This document shows, piece after piece, positions 25,772 through 37,900 of a DNA stretch of 64,000 bases. Each line of letters starts with the position of its first letter. The stretch's first letter is position 1. The notes beneath the pieces were generated by a model that was given only the letters and a program-made list of their open reading frames with translations, searched no databases and was not told where the DNA came from. This DNA is from Clostridium sp. K13 (GTDB lineage Bacteria; Bacillota; Clostridia; Clostridiales; Clostridiaceae). The stretch covers positions 1 through 64,000 of the forward strand of contig NZ_JAASHM010000018.1 in the NCBI RefSeq assembly GCF_019734195.1, read 5' to 3'. A program made the position numbers and the translations under genes.

Positions 25772-25782
25772 AAAACGTTTAA
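25772..25782 (+). promoter_or_regulatory. LacI-type operator candidate, site 3 (GH127 promoter)
   Basis: AAAACGTTTAA, 28 bp before the GH127 start, in a position suitable for repression at the promoter or leader. Confidence 0.6.
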
Positions 25783-25810
25783 GTGATATTGAAATAAGGG
25801 AGGCATTAAT

Positions 25811-27763
25811 ATGAACATTAAAGGAAGTAGTAAATTATTTTCATTACCTTTACAAAATATAGAGATTAATGATGGATTTTGGAGTAAGTATACTAAGTTA
25901 GTTAAAGATGTGATTATTCCATATCAATGGGATATATTAAATGATAAAGTTGAAGATGCTGAGCCTAGCCATTGTTTAAATAATTTTAAAATAGCAGCAG
26001 GTGAAATAGAGGGTAAATTTGGAGGAGCAGTATTTCAAGATACGGATGTAGCAAAATGGCTTGAAGCTGTGGCATATTCTCTAACTACAGAGAAAGATGA
26101 GAATTTAGAAAAGGTAGCAGATGAAGTTATTGAATTAATAGGAAAGGCTCAATGTGAAGATGGATATATAAATACTTATTTTACTATAAAGGAACCAGAA
26201 TTAAGATGGACGAATCTTACGGAGGGACATGAACTATATACAGCAGGCCATTTATTAGAGGCAGCGGTAGCATATTATAATGCAACTGGAAAAGATAAAT
26301 TTTTAAATATAATGATTAAATTTGCAGATTTAATTTGTGATACATTTGGAGAAGATGAAAATAAGAAGCAGGGGTATCCGGGACATCAAGAAATAGAATT
26401 AGCATTATTCAAATTATATGAGGTTACAGGTAATAGAAAATATGCAGATATAGCTAAATATTTTATAGATGAAAGAGGAAAGGAGCCTAATTTATTTTTA
26501 GAAGAAGAAAAAACTGAACAATTTAAGAGAATATTTCCTGAGTTTGCAGGATATACACCGTTATATTCGCAATCACATTTACCTGTAAGAGAACAGAAAA
26601 CTGCAGAGGGACATGCTGTGAGGGCAACTTATATGTATTGTGCTATGGCTGATTTAGCTTATGAGTATAATGATAAAGAGTTATTTAAAGCTTGTGAAAT
26701 ATTATGGAACAATATAGTTAATAAAAGAATGTTTATAACGGGAGGTATAGGTTCGTCTGGTTTATTAGAAAGGTTTACAACAGATTATGATTTACCTAAT
26801 GATATAAATTATTCAGAAACCTGTGCATCTATAGGATTGGCTCTATTTGGATTAAGAATGGCTAAGATAACAAAAGAATCAAAGTATATAGATATAGTTG
26901 AGAAGGCATTATATAATACTGTTCTTTCAGGAATAGCAATGGATGGTAAAAGCTTCTTTTATGTGAATCCTTTAGAAGTATGGCCTGATTCATGTTTACC
27001 ACGTACATCTAAGGAACATGTAAAGCCAGTACGACAAAAGTGGTTTGGAGTAGCTTGCTGTCCTCCTAATATAGCAAGAACTTTAGCTTCATTAGGGCAA
27101 TATATTTATATGCAAGATAAAGATACTTTATATATTAATTTATTTGTATCTAACAAATCAAAGGTAGAATTAGAGAATACAGTTTTAAATGTTGAAATGA
27201 TCACTGAATTTCCTAATGATAGCAATGTTAAATTACATTTATCATCTAATAATAATGAAAAATTATCAATTGCAATTAGAATACCAGATTATGCTGAAGG
27301 GTTTTCAATTAAATTAAATGGAGTGTTATATGAATTTGATAATAAAAATGGTTATGCAATTATTAATGGAGTATTTAATGATGATAGCATAGATATTAAC
27401 TTTAATGCACCAGCAAGATTTATTTATTCTAATCCATTAGTAAGAGCTGATTTTGGAAAAGTAGCTATAACTAAGGGACCTTTAGTGTATTGCTTAGAGG
27501 AAATTGATAATGGTAATAATCTTTCAGGAATAATGATAGATACAAATATGAAGATAGAAGAAGAGTATGATAATGAACTGCTAGGAGGAACTACTGTTGT
27601 ATATGTTAAGGGGAAAAAAGTAAGCGATTCAAACTGGAATAATGAAAAACTTTACTTTACGAGTAAACCTATTTTAAGTGATGTTAAACTAAAAGCAATA
27701 CCATATTGTTATTGGGATAATAGAGGCAATGGTGAGATGATTGTGTGGGTAAAGGAAATATAA
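25811..27763 (+). CDS. Beta-L-arabinofuranosidase, glycoside hydrolase family 127
   Basis: 650 residues, no signal peptide, so cytoplasmic. It shows the GH127 (HypBA1-type) (alpha/alpha)6 core and the zinc/cysteine active site: SETCASIG gives Glu336 and Cys338, and VACCPPN gives Cys416 and Cys417. These correspond to Glu338, Cys340, Cys417 (nucleophile) and Cys418 in HypBA1. A C-terminal beta-sandwich follows. The enzyme releases L-arabinose from beta-L-Araf units, as in plant extensin and arabinogalactan side chains. RBS AAGGGAGG. It is the first enzyme of the locus and lies downstream of two operator sites. Confidence 0.9.
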   Translation: MNIKGSSKLFSLPLQNIEINDGFWSKYTKLVKDVIIPYQWDILNDKVEDAEPSHCLNNFKIAAGEIEGKFGGAVFQDTDVAKWLEAVAYSLTTEKDENLEKVADEVIELIGKAQCEDGYINTYFTIKEPELRWTNLTEGHELYTAGHLLEAAVAYYNATGKDKFLNIMIKFADLICDTFGEDENKKQGYPGHQEIELALFKLYEVTGNRKYADIAKYFIDERGKEPNLFLEEEKTEQFKRIFPEFAGYTPLYSQSHLPVREQKTAEGHAVRATYMYCAMADLAYEYNDKELFKACEILWNNIVNKRMFITGGIGSSGLLERFTTDYDLPNDINYSETCASIGLALFGLRMAKITKESKYIDIVEKALYNTVLSGIAMDGKSFFYVNPLEVWPDSCLPRTSKEHVKPVRQKWFGVACCPPNIARTLASLGQYIYMQDKDTLYINLFVSNKSKVELENTVLNVEMITEFPNDSNVKLHLSSNNNEKLSIAIRIPDYAEGFSIKLNGVLYEFDNKNGYAIINGVFNDDSIDINFNAPARFIYSNPLVRADFGKVAITKGPLVYCLEEIDNGNNLSGIMIDTNMKIEEEYDNELLGGTTVVYVKGKKVSDSNWNNEKLYFTSKPILSDVKLKAIPYCYWDNRGNGEMIVWVKEI

Positions 27764-27779
27764 AACAAAAGGAAATGAC

Positions 27780-27797
27780 AAATTGTGCGTACAATTT
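27780..27797 (+). promoter_or_regulatory. Inverted repeat resembling an AraR operator
   Basis: AAATTGTGCGTACAATTT: 7-bp arms around GCGT. It shares the TTGTnCGTACAA core with AraR boxes of Bacillus and Clostridium. It lies in the leader ahead of the sugar-binding protein gene. A second dyad, TTACAATaatATTGTAA, is at 27894-27910. Match by eye only. Confidence 0.4.
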
Positions 27798-28035
27798 ATT
27801 AGTTATTAATAAAAATCTATTATAAAAATAAAAAAAAACAAATAAGTGGAAAAAATAGTTAATGAATGTATTGATAATATAACCATATATTAGTTACAAT
27901 AATATTGTAATAATTCAAAAAAACAGAAATAAATAAATTGTATTTATGAAATGGATTAAAATTTAAATGTATTAAGAAGACTACATAAGCTTTTAGCTTT
28001 TGTAATATATTTATAAGAAGTTATGGAGGGGTATT

Positions 28036-29433
28036 ATGATTAAGATGAAAACGTTTAAAAGATTAATAGGACTTTTATTAGTTACATCAGTAACTACAGG
28101 GTTGATGGTTGGATGTGGATCAAGTAAAAGTACAGATGATTCAAGTAAAGGAACTGAATCAGAAGAGGCTGTAACTGATGAAAGTTCAGAGGAAGAACCA
28201 ACAGTAGTTACTGCAGGTGATGAAAATGGTACTGAATTTGAAATGTGGACATTCGTTGAATTACATGCTCAATTCTATCAAGAAATGGTTGAAGAGTGGA
28301 ATAAGAAAAATCCAGATAAAACAATTAACTTAAAAATGACAGTTTTACCTTATGGTGATATGCATACAAAATTACAATCATCTTTACTTGCAGGTAAAGG
28401 AGCTCCAGATTTATGTGATATAGAAGTTGGACAATTCCCTAATTTCTTAAAGGGAGTACCACAACTAGAACCATTGAATGATGTTGTTGAGCCTTATAAG
28501 GATTCAATAGTTGAATCAAGACTTAATCTTTATAGTAAAGATGGAGATATGTATGGATTACCAACACACGTTGGAGCAACAGTAGCATTCTATAATACAG
28601 AATCATTAGAAGCAGCAGGAATTGATTATACTACAATAAAAACTTGGGATGATTATAAGGAAGCAGGTAGCAAATATTATGAAGCTACAGGAAATTATTT
28701 AGGAACAGCAGACACAGGATCAATATGGACAGAATCATTAATGATTTCAGAGTTAGGCAGTGATTATACAGATAAGGATGGTAATCCTCAAATTGATAAT
28801 CCAGGAATGGAAAAAGTATTAACAACATTAAAAGAGCTTCAAGATTGTAATGCAATTGCTACAATAGCAGGTGGACAACCTGATAATGAAGAAGCCTTTG
28901 GTGAATACAATAATGGAACATATGCTTCAGCTATTATGCCAATGTGGTATATGTCAAGGTTTATAAACTATATGCCAGAATTATCAGGTAAGATTGCTAT
29001 AGCACCTGCTCCTGTATTTGAAGAGGGACAAGACCGCTCAGTTGGTGGAGGCGGTACTGGGACTGTTGTAACAAATCAATGTGGTGATGTTGACTTAGCT
29101 AAATAGTTCTTAGCATTTGCAAAGCTTTCAGAAGAAGGAAATATAAAGGTTTGGGAAATATTAGGATTTGATCCAGTTAACACTACTGTTTGGGATAACG
29201 AAGAAGTTACTAATAACCCTGATAATCAATATGTACAATATTTCAAGAATAATCCATTTGATGTATTAAAAGAAATAAAAGAAGAAATAGGATTATGTAA
29301 GGTTGTTGAAAATAGTCCATCTATAAATGAAGTTTTCTGTACTACTACTTTAAACAGTATATTTGAAGATGGTGAAGATGTAAAAGAAGCATTAGAATAT
29401 GCTAAAGATGAAATAGATAATGCAGTTCAATAA
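28036..29433 (+). pseudogene. ABC sugar-binding lipoprotein, interrupted by an in-frame TAG
   Basis: A lipoprotein signal (MKTFKRLIGLLLVTSVTTGL...GC) and a family 1 sugar-binding domain run for 356 codons, then a TAG stands at 29104-29106 (GDVDLAK, stop). The same frame continues at once with FLAFAKLSEEGNIKVWEILG and runs to a normal TAA at 29431-29433, giving 465 residues in all, a standard length for this family. So this is one gene with a nonsense codon, not two. The lost ~108 residues contain the second hinge and part of lobe 2. It would feed the permeases at 29505 and 30399. Sequencing error is an alternative. Confidence 0.88.
28048..28058 (+). promoter_or_regulatory. LacI-type operator candidate, site 4
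   Basis: AAAACGTTTAA overlapping codons 5-8 of the binding-protein gene (coding MKTFK). Its position inside the start of the gene fits roadblock repression, but the coding requirement (Lys-Thr-Phe-Lys) could also explain it. Confidence 0.4.
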
Positions 29434-29448
29434 ATAAAAGTATAATAA

Positions 29449-29482
29449 ATGCAAAATTCATCAGTAATGATGGATTTTGCAT
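29449..29482 (+). terminator. Intra-operon hairpin between binding protein and permeases
   Basis: TGCAAAATTCATCA pairs with TGATGGATTTTGCA around a GTAA loop. No long U-run follows. Such hairpins commonly trap exoribonucleases or attenuate transcription, giving more binding protein than permease. Confidence 0.65.
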
Positions 29483-29504
29483 AATTTATAGAGGGGGTAA
29501 GTCA

Positions 29505-30395
29505 ATGGTAAAAAGATTTATATATAATAAAAAAGTTGCACCATATGTATTTATATTACCATTTATAATTATATTTCTAGTATTTTTTATTTCACCTATG
29601 GCTAGAACAATTGTAATGAGTTTTCAATCAGTGTTACCAGGAATAACAGAATGGGTTGGATTTGATAATTATAGTAGATTATTAGGTGATAAGGTATTTC
29701 TTAAGGCTGTTATGAACAGTATGAAATATATGATTTGGACTTTAATATTACTTATTCCAATTCCTATGCTACTTGCGACAGTTTTAAATAGTAAATTTGC
29801 TAAAGGAAGAGAATTCTTTAAATCAGCACTTTATTTACCAGCATTAACATCTGTAGTTGTTGCAGGTACAATATTTAGATTAGCATTTAGTGAATTAGAT
29901 GGAGCAGTAATGAATTCTGTTATAGGATTCTTTGGAATGGATCCAATTAAGTGGTTAAAAGGAGCAGGTACAGGTTTCTTTGCATTATTACTTTTAGCAT
30001 GTTGGAGATGGACAGGCGTTAATATGCTATATTTCTTATCAGGACTTAAGAACATACCAGATGAATTATATGAATCAGCAGATATTGATGGAGCAAATGC
30101 TGTTCAAAAGTTCATTTATATTACGGTTCCACAATTAAAACCAACAATAGTATATGTATTAACTATTTCAATATATGCAGGATTAGCAATGTTTACAGAA
30201 AGTTACATGATTTGGGGAGGAAATTCTTCACCTAAGAACATAGGTCTTACAATTGTAGGATATTTATATAGACAAGGTATTGAAAAGAATGCAATGGGAT
30301 ATGCATCTGCAGTTGGAATCATATTATTTATTATAGCTATGACTATTAATATGATTCAGTTAAAAATGAATGGAACATTTTCAAAGGAGGAGTAA
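29505..30395 (+). CDS. ABC sugar transporter permease (LplB/UgpA type)
   Basis: 296 residues, six membrane helices. The EAA loop reads ELYESADIDGANAVQKFIYI, matching the binding-protein-dependent permease family. RBS GAGGGGG. It follows the binding-protein gene after the hairpin and precedes its partner permease by 3 bp. With that partner it forms the channel that would import arabinose-containing oligosaccharides. No ATPase gene in the locus. Confidence 0.92.
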   Translation: MVKRFIYNKKVAPYVFILPFIIIFLVFFISPMARTIVMSFQSVLPGITEWVGFDNYSRLLGDKVFLKAVMNSMKYMIWTLILLIPIPMLLATVLNSKFAKGREFFKSALYLPALTSVVVAGTIFRLAFSELDGAVMNSVIGFFGMDPIKWLKGAGTGFFALLLLACWRWTGVNMLYFLSGLKNIPDELYESADIDGANAVQKFIYITVPQLKPTIVYVLTISIYAGLAMFTESYMIWGGNSSPKNIGLTIVGYLYRQGIEKNAMGYASAVGIILFIIAMTINMIQLKMNGTFSKEE

Positions 30396-30398
30396 GCA

Positions 30399-32845
<2,447 letters not shown>

Positions 32846-32985
32846 GGTATATTAATAGATTAGCTAAGTATCTATAATTTGTAGTCATTAGTATACTATA
32901 ATAGTTTTTTAGCCATTTATAATTTATTTATAGATTAATATTACTAAAATTAAAAAGTGGTATTTACAAGAAGGAGTGTCGCAGA

Positions 32986-33915
32986 ATGTTAAAGGAAGTT
33001 GAACTAAGTTATAGTGATAAAAATGAGATGCTTAGCGTTATAAAAGCATTAGCAAATGAATCAAGAATAAATATTTTGCAATTATTAGATAGAGGTTGTT
33101 TAAATGTAAATGAAATCGCAGAAGCTTTAGATTTACCAGTATCAACAACTGCATTAAATATAAAAATTTTAGAAGAAGCTGGGTTAGTACTTACAGAACT
33201 GCAACCTGGAATAAGAGGATCTATGAAAGTAAGTAGTAAGGCCTGTAGTAATATTATTATTAATTTAAATGATAGTATAAATACTTTACCAGAGAACTGT
33301 GTTTATATAGATATGCCTATTGGAAACTATAGTGATTGTAGCATATTGCCATCTTGTGGATTAGTTAGTGAAAAAGGAAGTATAGGGCGTTTTGACAAGC
33401 CAAGTAGTTTTTATTACCCGGAGAAAATTAATGCTCAGTTATTATGGTTTTATAATGGATATATAGAGTATAAATTTCCATATGAAGGATTAAAAAATAA
33501 AAAGATAAATATGTTGGAAGTTTCAATAGAAATGTGTTCTGAAGCTCCACATTATAAAAATGATTGGCCATCAGATATAACTATGTGGATAAATGATATA
33601 GAAGTTGGAACATGGACTAGCCCTGGTGATTTTGGGGGAAGACGTGGTAGAAATAATCCACAATGGTGGCCAGATACAATTAATCAATATGGTTTGTTGA
33701 AATATTGGAGAGTAAATAGTACAGGAACTTATGTTGATGATTTAAAGTTATCAGATAAAACAATTGATGATTTTAATGTTGAAACTAATGATTTTATAAG
33801 TGTTAAATTTGGTATAAAGGAAAATGCAAAAAACATAGGAGGAATAAGTATATTTGGAAAATCATTTGGAGATTATCCACAAGATATAATAATGAAAATA
33901 GAGTATTCGAAATAG
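32986..33915 (+). CDS. ArsR-type helix-turn-helix regulator with a large C-terminal domain
   Basis: 309 residues. Residues ~10-85 are a winged helix of ArsR type (VIKALANESRINILQLLDRG, NVNEIAEALDLPVSTTALNI, LEEAGLV). Residues ~100-309 are a Trp/Gly-rich, beta-strand-rich domain (NDWPSDITMWINDIEVG; GDFGGRRGRNNPQWWPDT; GISIFGKSFGDYPQDI) that looks like a jelly-roll sugar-binding domain. It may sense a sugar and control the GH43 gene 35 bp downstream or the locus. The leader has a palindrome TAGTATACTA at 32889. ArsR proteins usually have ~100 residues, so this fusion is notable. Confidence 0.78.
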   Translation: MLKEVELSYSDKNEMLSVIKALANESRINILQLLDRGCLNVNEIAEALDLPVSTTALNIKILEEAGLVLTELQPGIRGSMKVSSKACSNIIINLNDSINTLPENCVYIDMPIGNYSDCSILPSCGLVSEKGSIGRFDKPSSFYYPEKINAQLLWFYNGYIEYKFPYEGLKNKKINMLEVSIEMCSEAPHYKNDWPSDITMWINDIEVGTWTSPGDFGGRRGRNNPQWWPDTINQYGLLKYWRVNSTGTYVDDLKLSDKTIDDFNVETNDFISVKFGIKENAKNIGGISIFGKSFGDYPQDIIMKIEYSK

Positions 33916-33950
33916 TATAAAAGATTTGGTATAGGGCATGGAGGATTATT

Positions 33951-34889
33951 ATGGAAGTAAAAGAAGTGGTAAAACCTATTATATTACAAAGAGCAGACCC
34001 GTGGATATATAAACATACAGATGGATATTATTATTTTACGGCTTCAGTACCTGAATACGATAGAATTGAAATAAGAAGATCAAAAACGATAAATGGATTA
34101 GCTGAAGAAGCTGGAGTAACTATTTGGAGAAAACATGAAGAAGGTATGTTAAGTGCCAATATATGGGCACCAGAAATTCATTATATTGATGGAAAATGGT
34201 ATATATATTTTGCAGCAGCTAGAACCACTGAAACAAATGAAGGTTTATTTGACCATAGAATTTTTGTTTTAGAAAATGAAGCAGAAAATCCGTTAGAAGG
34301 CAATTGGATTGAAAAGGGGCAGCTAAAAACTAATTGGGAGTCCTTTGCCTTAGATTGTACTACATTTGAACATAGAGGAATTAGATATTTAGTTTGGGCA
34401 CAAAAAGATCCTAATATTTATGGAAATTCTAATCTTTATATAGCAAAGATGAGTAATCCTTGGACAATAGAAGGAAAACAAGTTATGATTGCAGAGCCAG
34501 AATATTACTGGGAAAAGATTGGCTTTTTAGTTAATGAAGGACCGGCTGTAATAAATAGAAATGGGAAGATATTTATTTCTTATTCTGCTAGTGCTACAGA
34601 TTATAATTATTGTATGGGAGTATTAATTGCTGATGAAAATAGTGATTTATTAAATAAGGATTCATGGCATAAATCAGAAAAACCAGTTTTAAAAACTGAT
34701 AACGAAAAAGAAATATTTGGACCAGGACATAGTTGTTTTACTGTTTCAGAAGATGGAGAAACAGATATGTTAGTATATCATGCAAGAAACTATAAGGAAA
34801 TAGTAGGAGATCCATTATATGATCCAAATAGGCATACATTTATAAAAAAATTAATGTATGATGAAGAAGGGAATTTAATATTTAGTTAA
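33951..34889 (+). CDS. Glycoside hydrolase family 43, probable alpha-L-arabinofuranosidase
   Basis: 312 residues, no signal peptide. It has the five-bladed propeller pattern of GH43 with its three acids: Asp16 in RADPWIY (base), Asp135 in ALDCTTF (pKa modulator) and Glu196 in NEGPAVI (acid). ANIWAPEIHYIDGKWYIYF is also typical. It resembles single-domain clostridial/bacterial enzymes that remove alpha-L-Araf from oligosaccharides. RBS GGAGG. It lies 35 bp behind the ArsR-type gene, likely in one operon. Confidence 0.9.
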   Translation: MEVKEVVKPIILQRADPWIYKHTDGYYYFTASVPEYDRIEIRRSKTINGLAEEAGVTIWRKHEEGMLSANIWAPEIHYIDGKWYIYFAAARTTETNEGLFDHRIFVLENEAENPLEGNWIEKGQLKTNWESFALDCTTFEHRGIRYLVWAQKDPNIYGNSNLYIAKMSNPWTIEGKQVMIAEPEYYWEKIGFLVNEGPAVINRNGKIFISYSASATDYNYCMGVLIADENSDLLNKDSWHKSEKPVLKTDNEKEIFGPGHSCFTVSEDGETDMLVYHARNYKEIVGDPLYDPNRHTFIKKLMYDEEGNLIFS

Positions 34890-34898
34890 AGAGTAGAT

Positions 34899-34931
34899 AA
34901 TATAGGTAATTGTAGAGTTACCTATATTTCT
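34899..34931 (+). terminator. Weak terminator after GH43
   Basis: ATATAGGTAA pairs with TTACCTATAT, followed by TTTCTTT. Confidence 0.6.
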
Positions 34932-34943
34932 TTAAATCTTTAT

Positions 34944-34954
34944 AAAACGTTTAA
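34944..34954 (+). promoter_or_regulatory. LacI-type operator candidate, site 5
   Basis: AAAACGTTTAA, 23 bp upstream of the start of the anchored enzyme gene, tying it to the same regulon as GH127. Confidence 0.6.
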
Positions 34955-34977
34955 GTTAGTTAAAGGGGGGAATTTAA

Positions 34978-37900
34978 TTGAATTTAATGAAAAAATCAAA
35001 TTCAAGACTAATGAGGTATAGGCGATTAATATCAATGATAATAATATTTGCTTTGCTGATTAGTTTATTACCAACAGATTTTATAACTAAGAAGGTATCA
35101 GCAAAAACTAAAGCTGAAAAAAATGGAGATGTAATAAAACTATCTAATGAATTCTTTAATATTGAAATTGGAGAATATGGTCAAATTACTTCTTTAATGA
35201 TTGTGGGAGATAAGTACCCAACTAATTATGTTATGAATGCAGAAAATAGTCCTAATCAAGATACTGATGATCATCAATGGATGGGAGAGTTAATGTTTAA
35301 TACAAAGGTTGGTGATTCTACAGAATGGACAGAGTCTTGGACTAATTCATCTAATTCAGTTAGAGATATAAAGTTAGATGGAAATAAGGTTGTAATAACT
35401 TATGAAAATGCAACTGAAGATAAGGGAATAAAAGATTTTAAGTTAGTTGAAACATATTCACTAGTAGATGATAAGCTTCGTTGGGAGATTACAGTTACAA
35501 ATACTAGAGATGAGAAAATAGAATTTGGCGATTTTGGATTGCCATTTGCTTTTAATGAAATATGGCCAGGGGGAGAAGAAATATATGAAACAAGAGTAGT
35601 TGATCACTCTTATGTAAGTAATGAATCATCATATATTTATATAACAAGACCAAGTGGACAAGGCCAATTCTTAGTAATGACGCCAGATACATTTTTAACT
35701 TTTCGGTTGCACAAGATGAAACTGATATGAAAACTACACTTTATGAAGAGGGATTAATTGATGCTGTTGCACTTCCAGGGATGATTTTCTCTACTGATAT
35801 GCCAGCTAAAGTTGATTTACATTATAAAAATGATGTAGACCAAATAACAAAAATAGAAATAGAATGTCCTCATGAAGCAGATTTACATTCAGGAGAAAAA
35901 ACTTGTGAACATGAAGATATACCATGTACAAAAAATGTAGGAACATCTTTTGAATATTTAGAAAGTAAAACTGTTGATGGAGAACTTCATCATATATATG
36001 AAATAAGATTATCTTGTCTTGGACAAAATAATGTTCATATATACTATGAAGATGGAAAAGAGACAGTATTACAGTTCTATGCTATTGAACCTGTTGCAGA
36101 TGCTTTAGAAACTCATGGAGACTTTATGGTTGAAAAAACTCAATGGGATGCCCCAGGAGAAATATATGATAAAGTATTTGATGATTGGATGATGGATACA
36201 CAAAGTAAAAGAGGTGTCTTCAATGGATATTGGGGATGGGGAGATGATTGGGGATTAACTCATGGTGAATACTTAGCTGAAAAGAATGTATACCAACCAG
36301 TTATAGAACAAATTATAGCTGTTGATGAGTATTTAGATACTGCAATTTGGAATGGATTAATGGCAGAGCATCAAGATGATTATTTAATACATGACTTTTT
36401 AATGCCAGAACCTAATACAACACCAACTTATAGAGGATATGCTTATCCACATATATATAACACTTATTTTTCAATGTATCAAATAGCAAGAAAGTATCCG
36501 GAAATGGTTGACTATATAGAATCTCCAGAAACTTATTTATTAAGAGCTTACAATATAATGAAAGCTTTATATGGAGATAGAGTTGCTTATAACTGGGAAA
36601 CTGGTCTTATGGGAGAATTAACAACTCCAGCTATAATTGAAGCTTTAGAAGTAGAAGGGTTCTATGATGAAGCTAAAACTATAGAAGATATTATGGAAAA
36701 GAAATATAACAACTTTAAAAATACTAAGTATCCATATGGATCAGAGTATACTTACGATAATACTGGTGAAGAAGCTGTTTACACTTTAGCTAAGCTTCAA
36801 GGAAATACAGAAATGATGGAAAAAATAGATTGGAAAACAAGAGCTTGTCGTGGATTACAATCTGTTTGGTATCATTATGGTGTTCCAACAACAATATGTG
36901 GTGAAAATTGGTGGAACTTCCAATACACAGCTTCATTAGCAGGATACTGTATGGATGACTGGTTAAGACTTCAAGATAATGATATGACACAAGAAGAAAA
37001 GGCTTATGCTGAAAGAATAAATTATGCTGGTAAAATTGCAAACTTAACTGCTATAAATTCAGGTCAAATGTGTGGTGCTGAAGACAATATAGGTACAGTT
37101 TCTTGGACATACCAAGCTGAAAAAGGTAACTTAGGGGGACAAGGTACTGGTGGAGGAAATCTTCATAATGGTTGGAGACAAATGGCTGGTGAGGCTGATT
37201 TAGGTCTGTTTGGAGCATTGCAAATTTTATCTTCAGATGTAACTGTGGATCCTGTATTTGGTTTATTCGGATATGGATGTGAAGCTACAGATAATGGCGA
37301 ATATTATACTATAGTTCCTAAAGATGGGTTATTTATGAAATTAAACTTAATAGATGAAGAAATATATATTGAGTTTGATAATGATCAATATACTCAAGCT
37401 AAAGTAAATAAAGATGGAACAGGTGCTACTTTCAATATTAAAAACTTAAATAAAACTGCTCATAATTCTGCTATATCATTTACTGGTCTTAAGGCTGGTT
37501 CTTATGACTTATTAGTAAATGGAGAAGTAGCAGGACAATTTAATTGTATAGAGGGAAAAGATGCTGTTGTTAATGTACCAATGCCAGAAACTGATGCTGA
37601 AGTTACAATTGTTTTAGGAGAAACTCCTGAAAATACAGCTCCAGTTGTAGAAGCAGGTGAAGGAAGTGAAACTTTACGTTCTGAAGGGTTTACTTTAAAG
37701 GGAAATGCTACTGATGATGGTTATCCAAACTTAGAATTAACTTATGAATGGAAAATGGTTAGTGGACCAGAAGGTGGAGAAGCTAAATTAGAAAATAGTG
37801 ATAAGTTAATAACAAAAGGAAAGGTAACTAAAGCTGGAACTTATGAATTTGAATTAGTAGTAAGTGATGGTGAATTATCAAGTTCAGATAGAGTAACTAT

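Noticed and set aside
29104..29106. Amber codon read as pyrrolysine or by suppression
   Set aside because: The context is an ordinary sugar-binding protein, no PylT/PylS genes are in the window, and pyrrolysine is rare in this group; a nonsense mutation or error is simpler.
35690..35710. Programmed -1 ribosomal frameshift
   Set aside because: The local A-ACT-TTT sequence is not a standard slippery heptamer and no downstream pseudoknot is apparent; a one-base deletion explains it.
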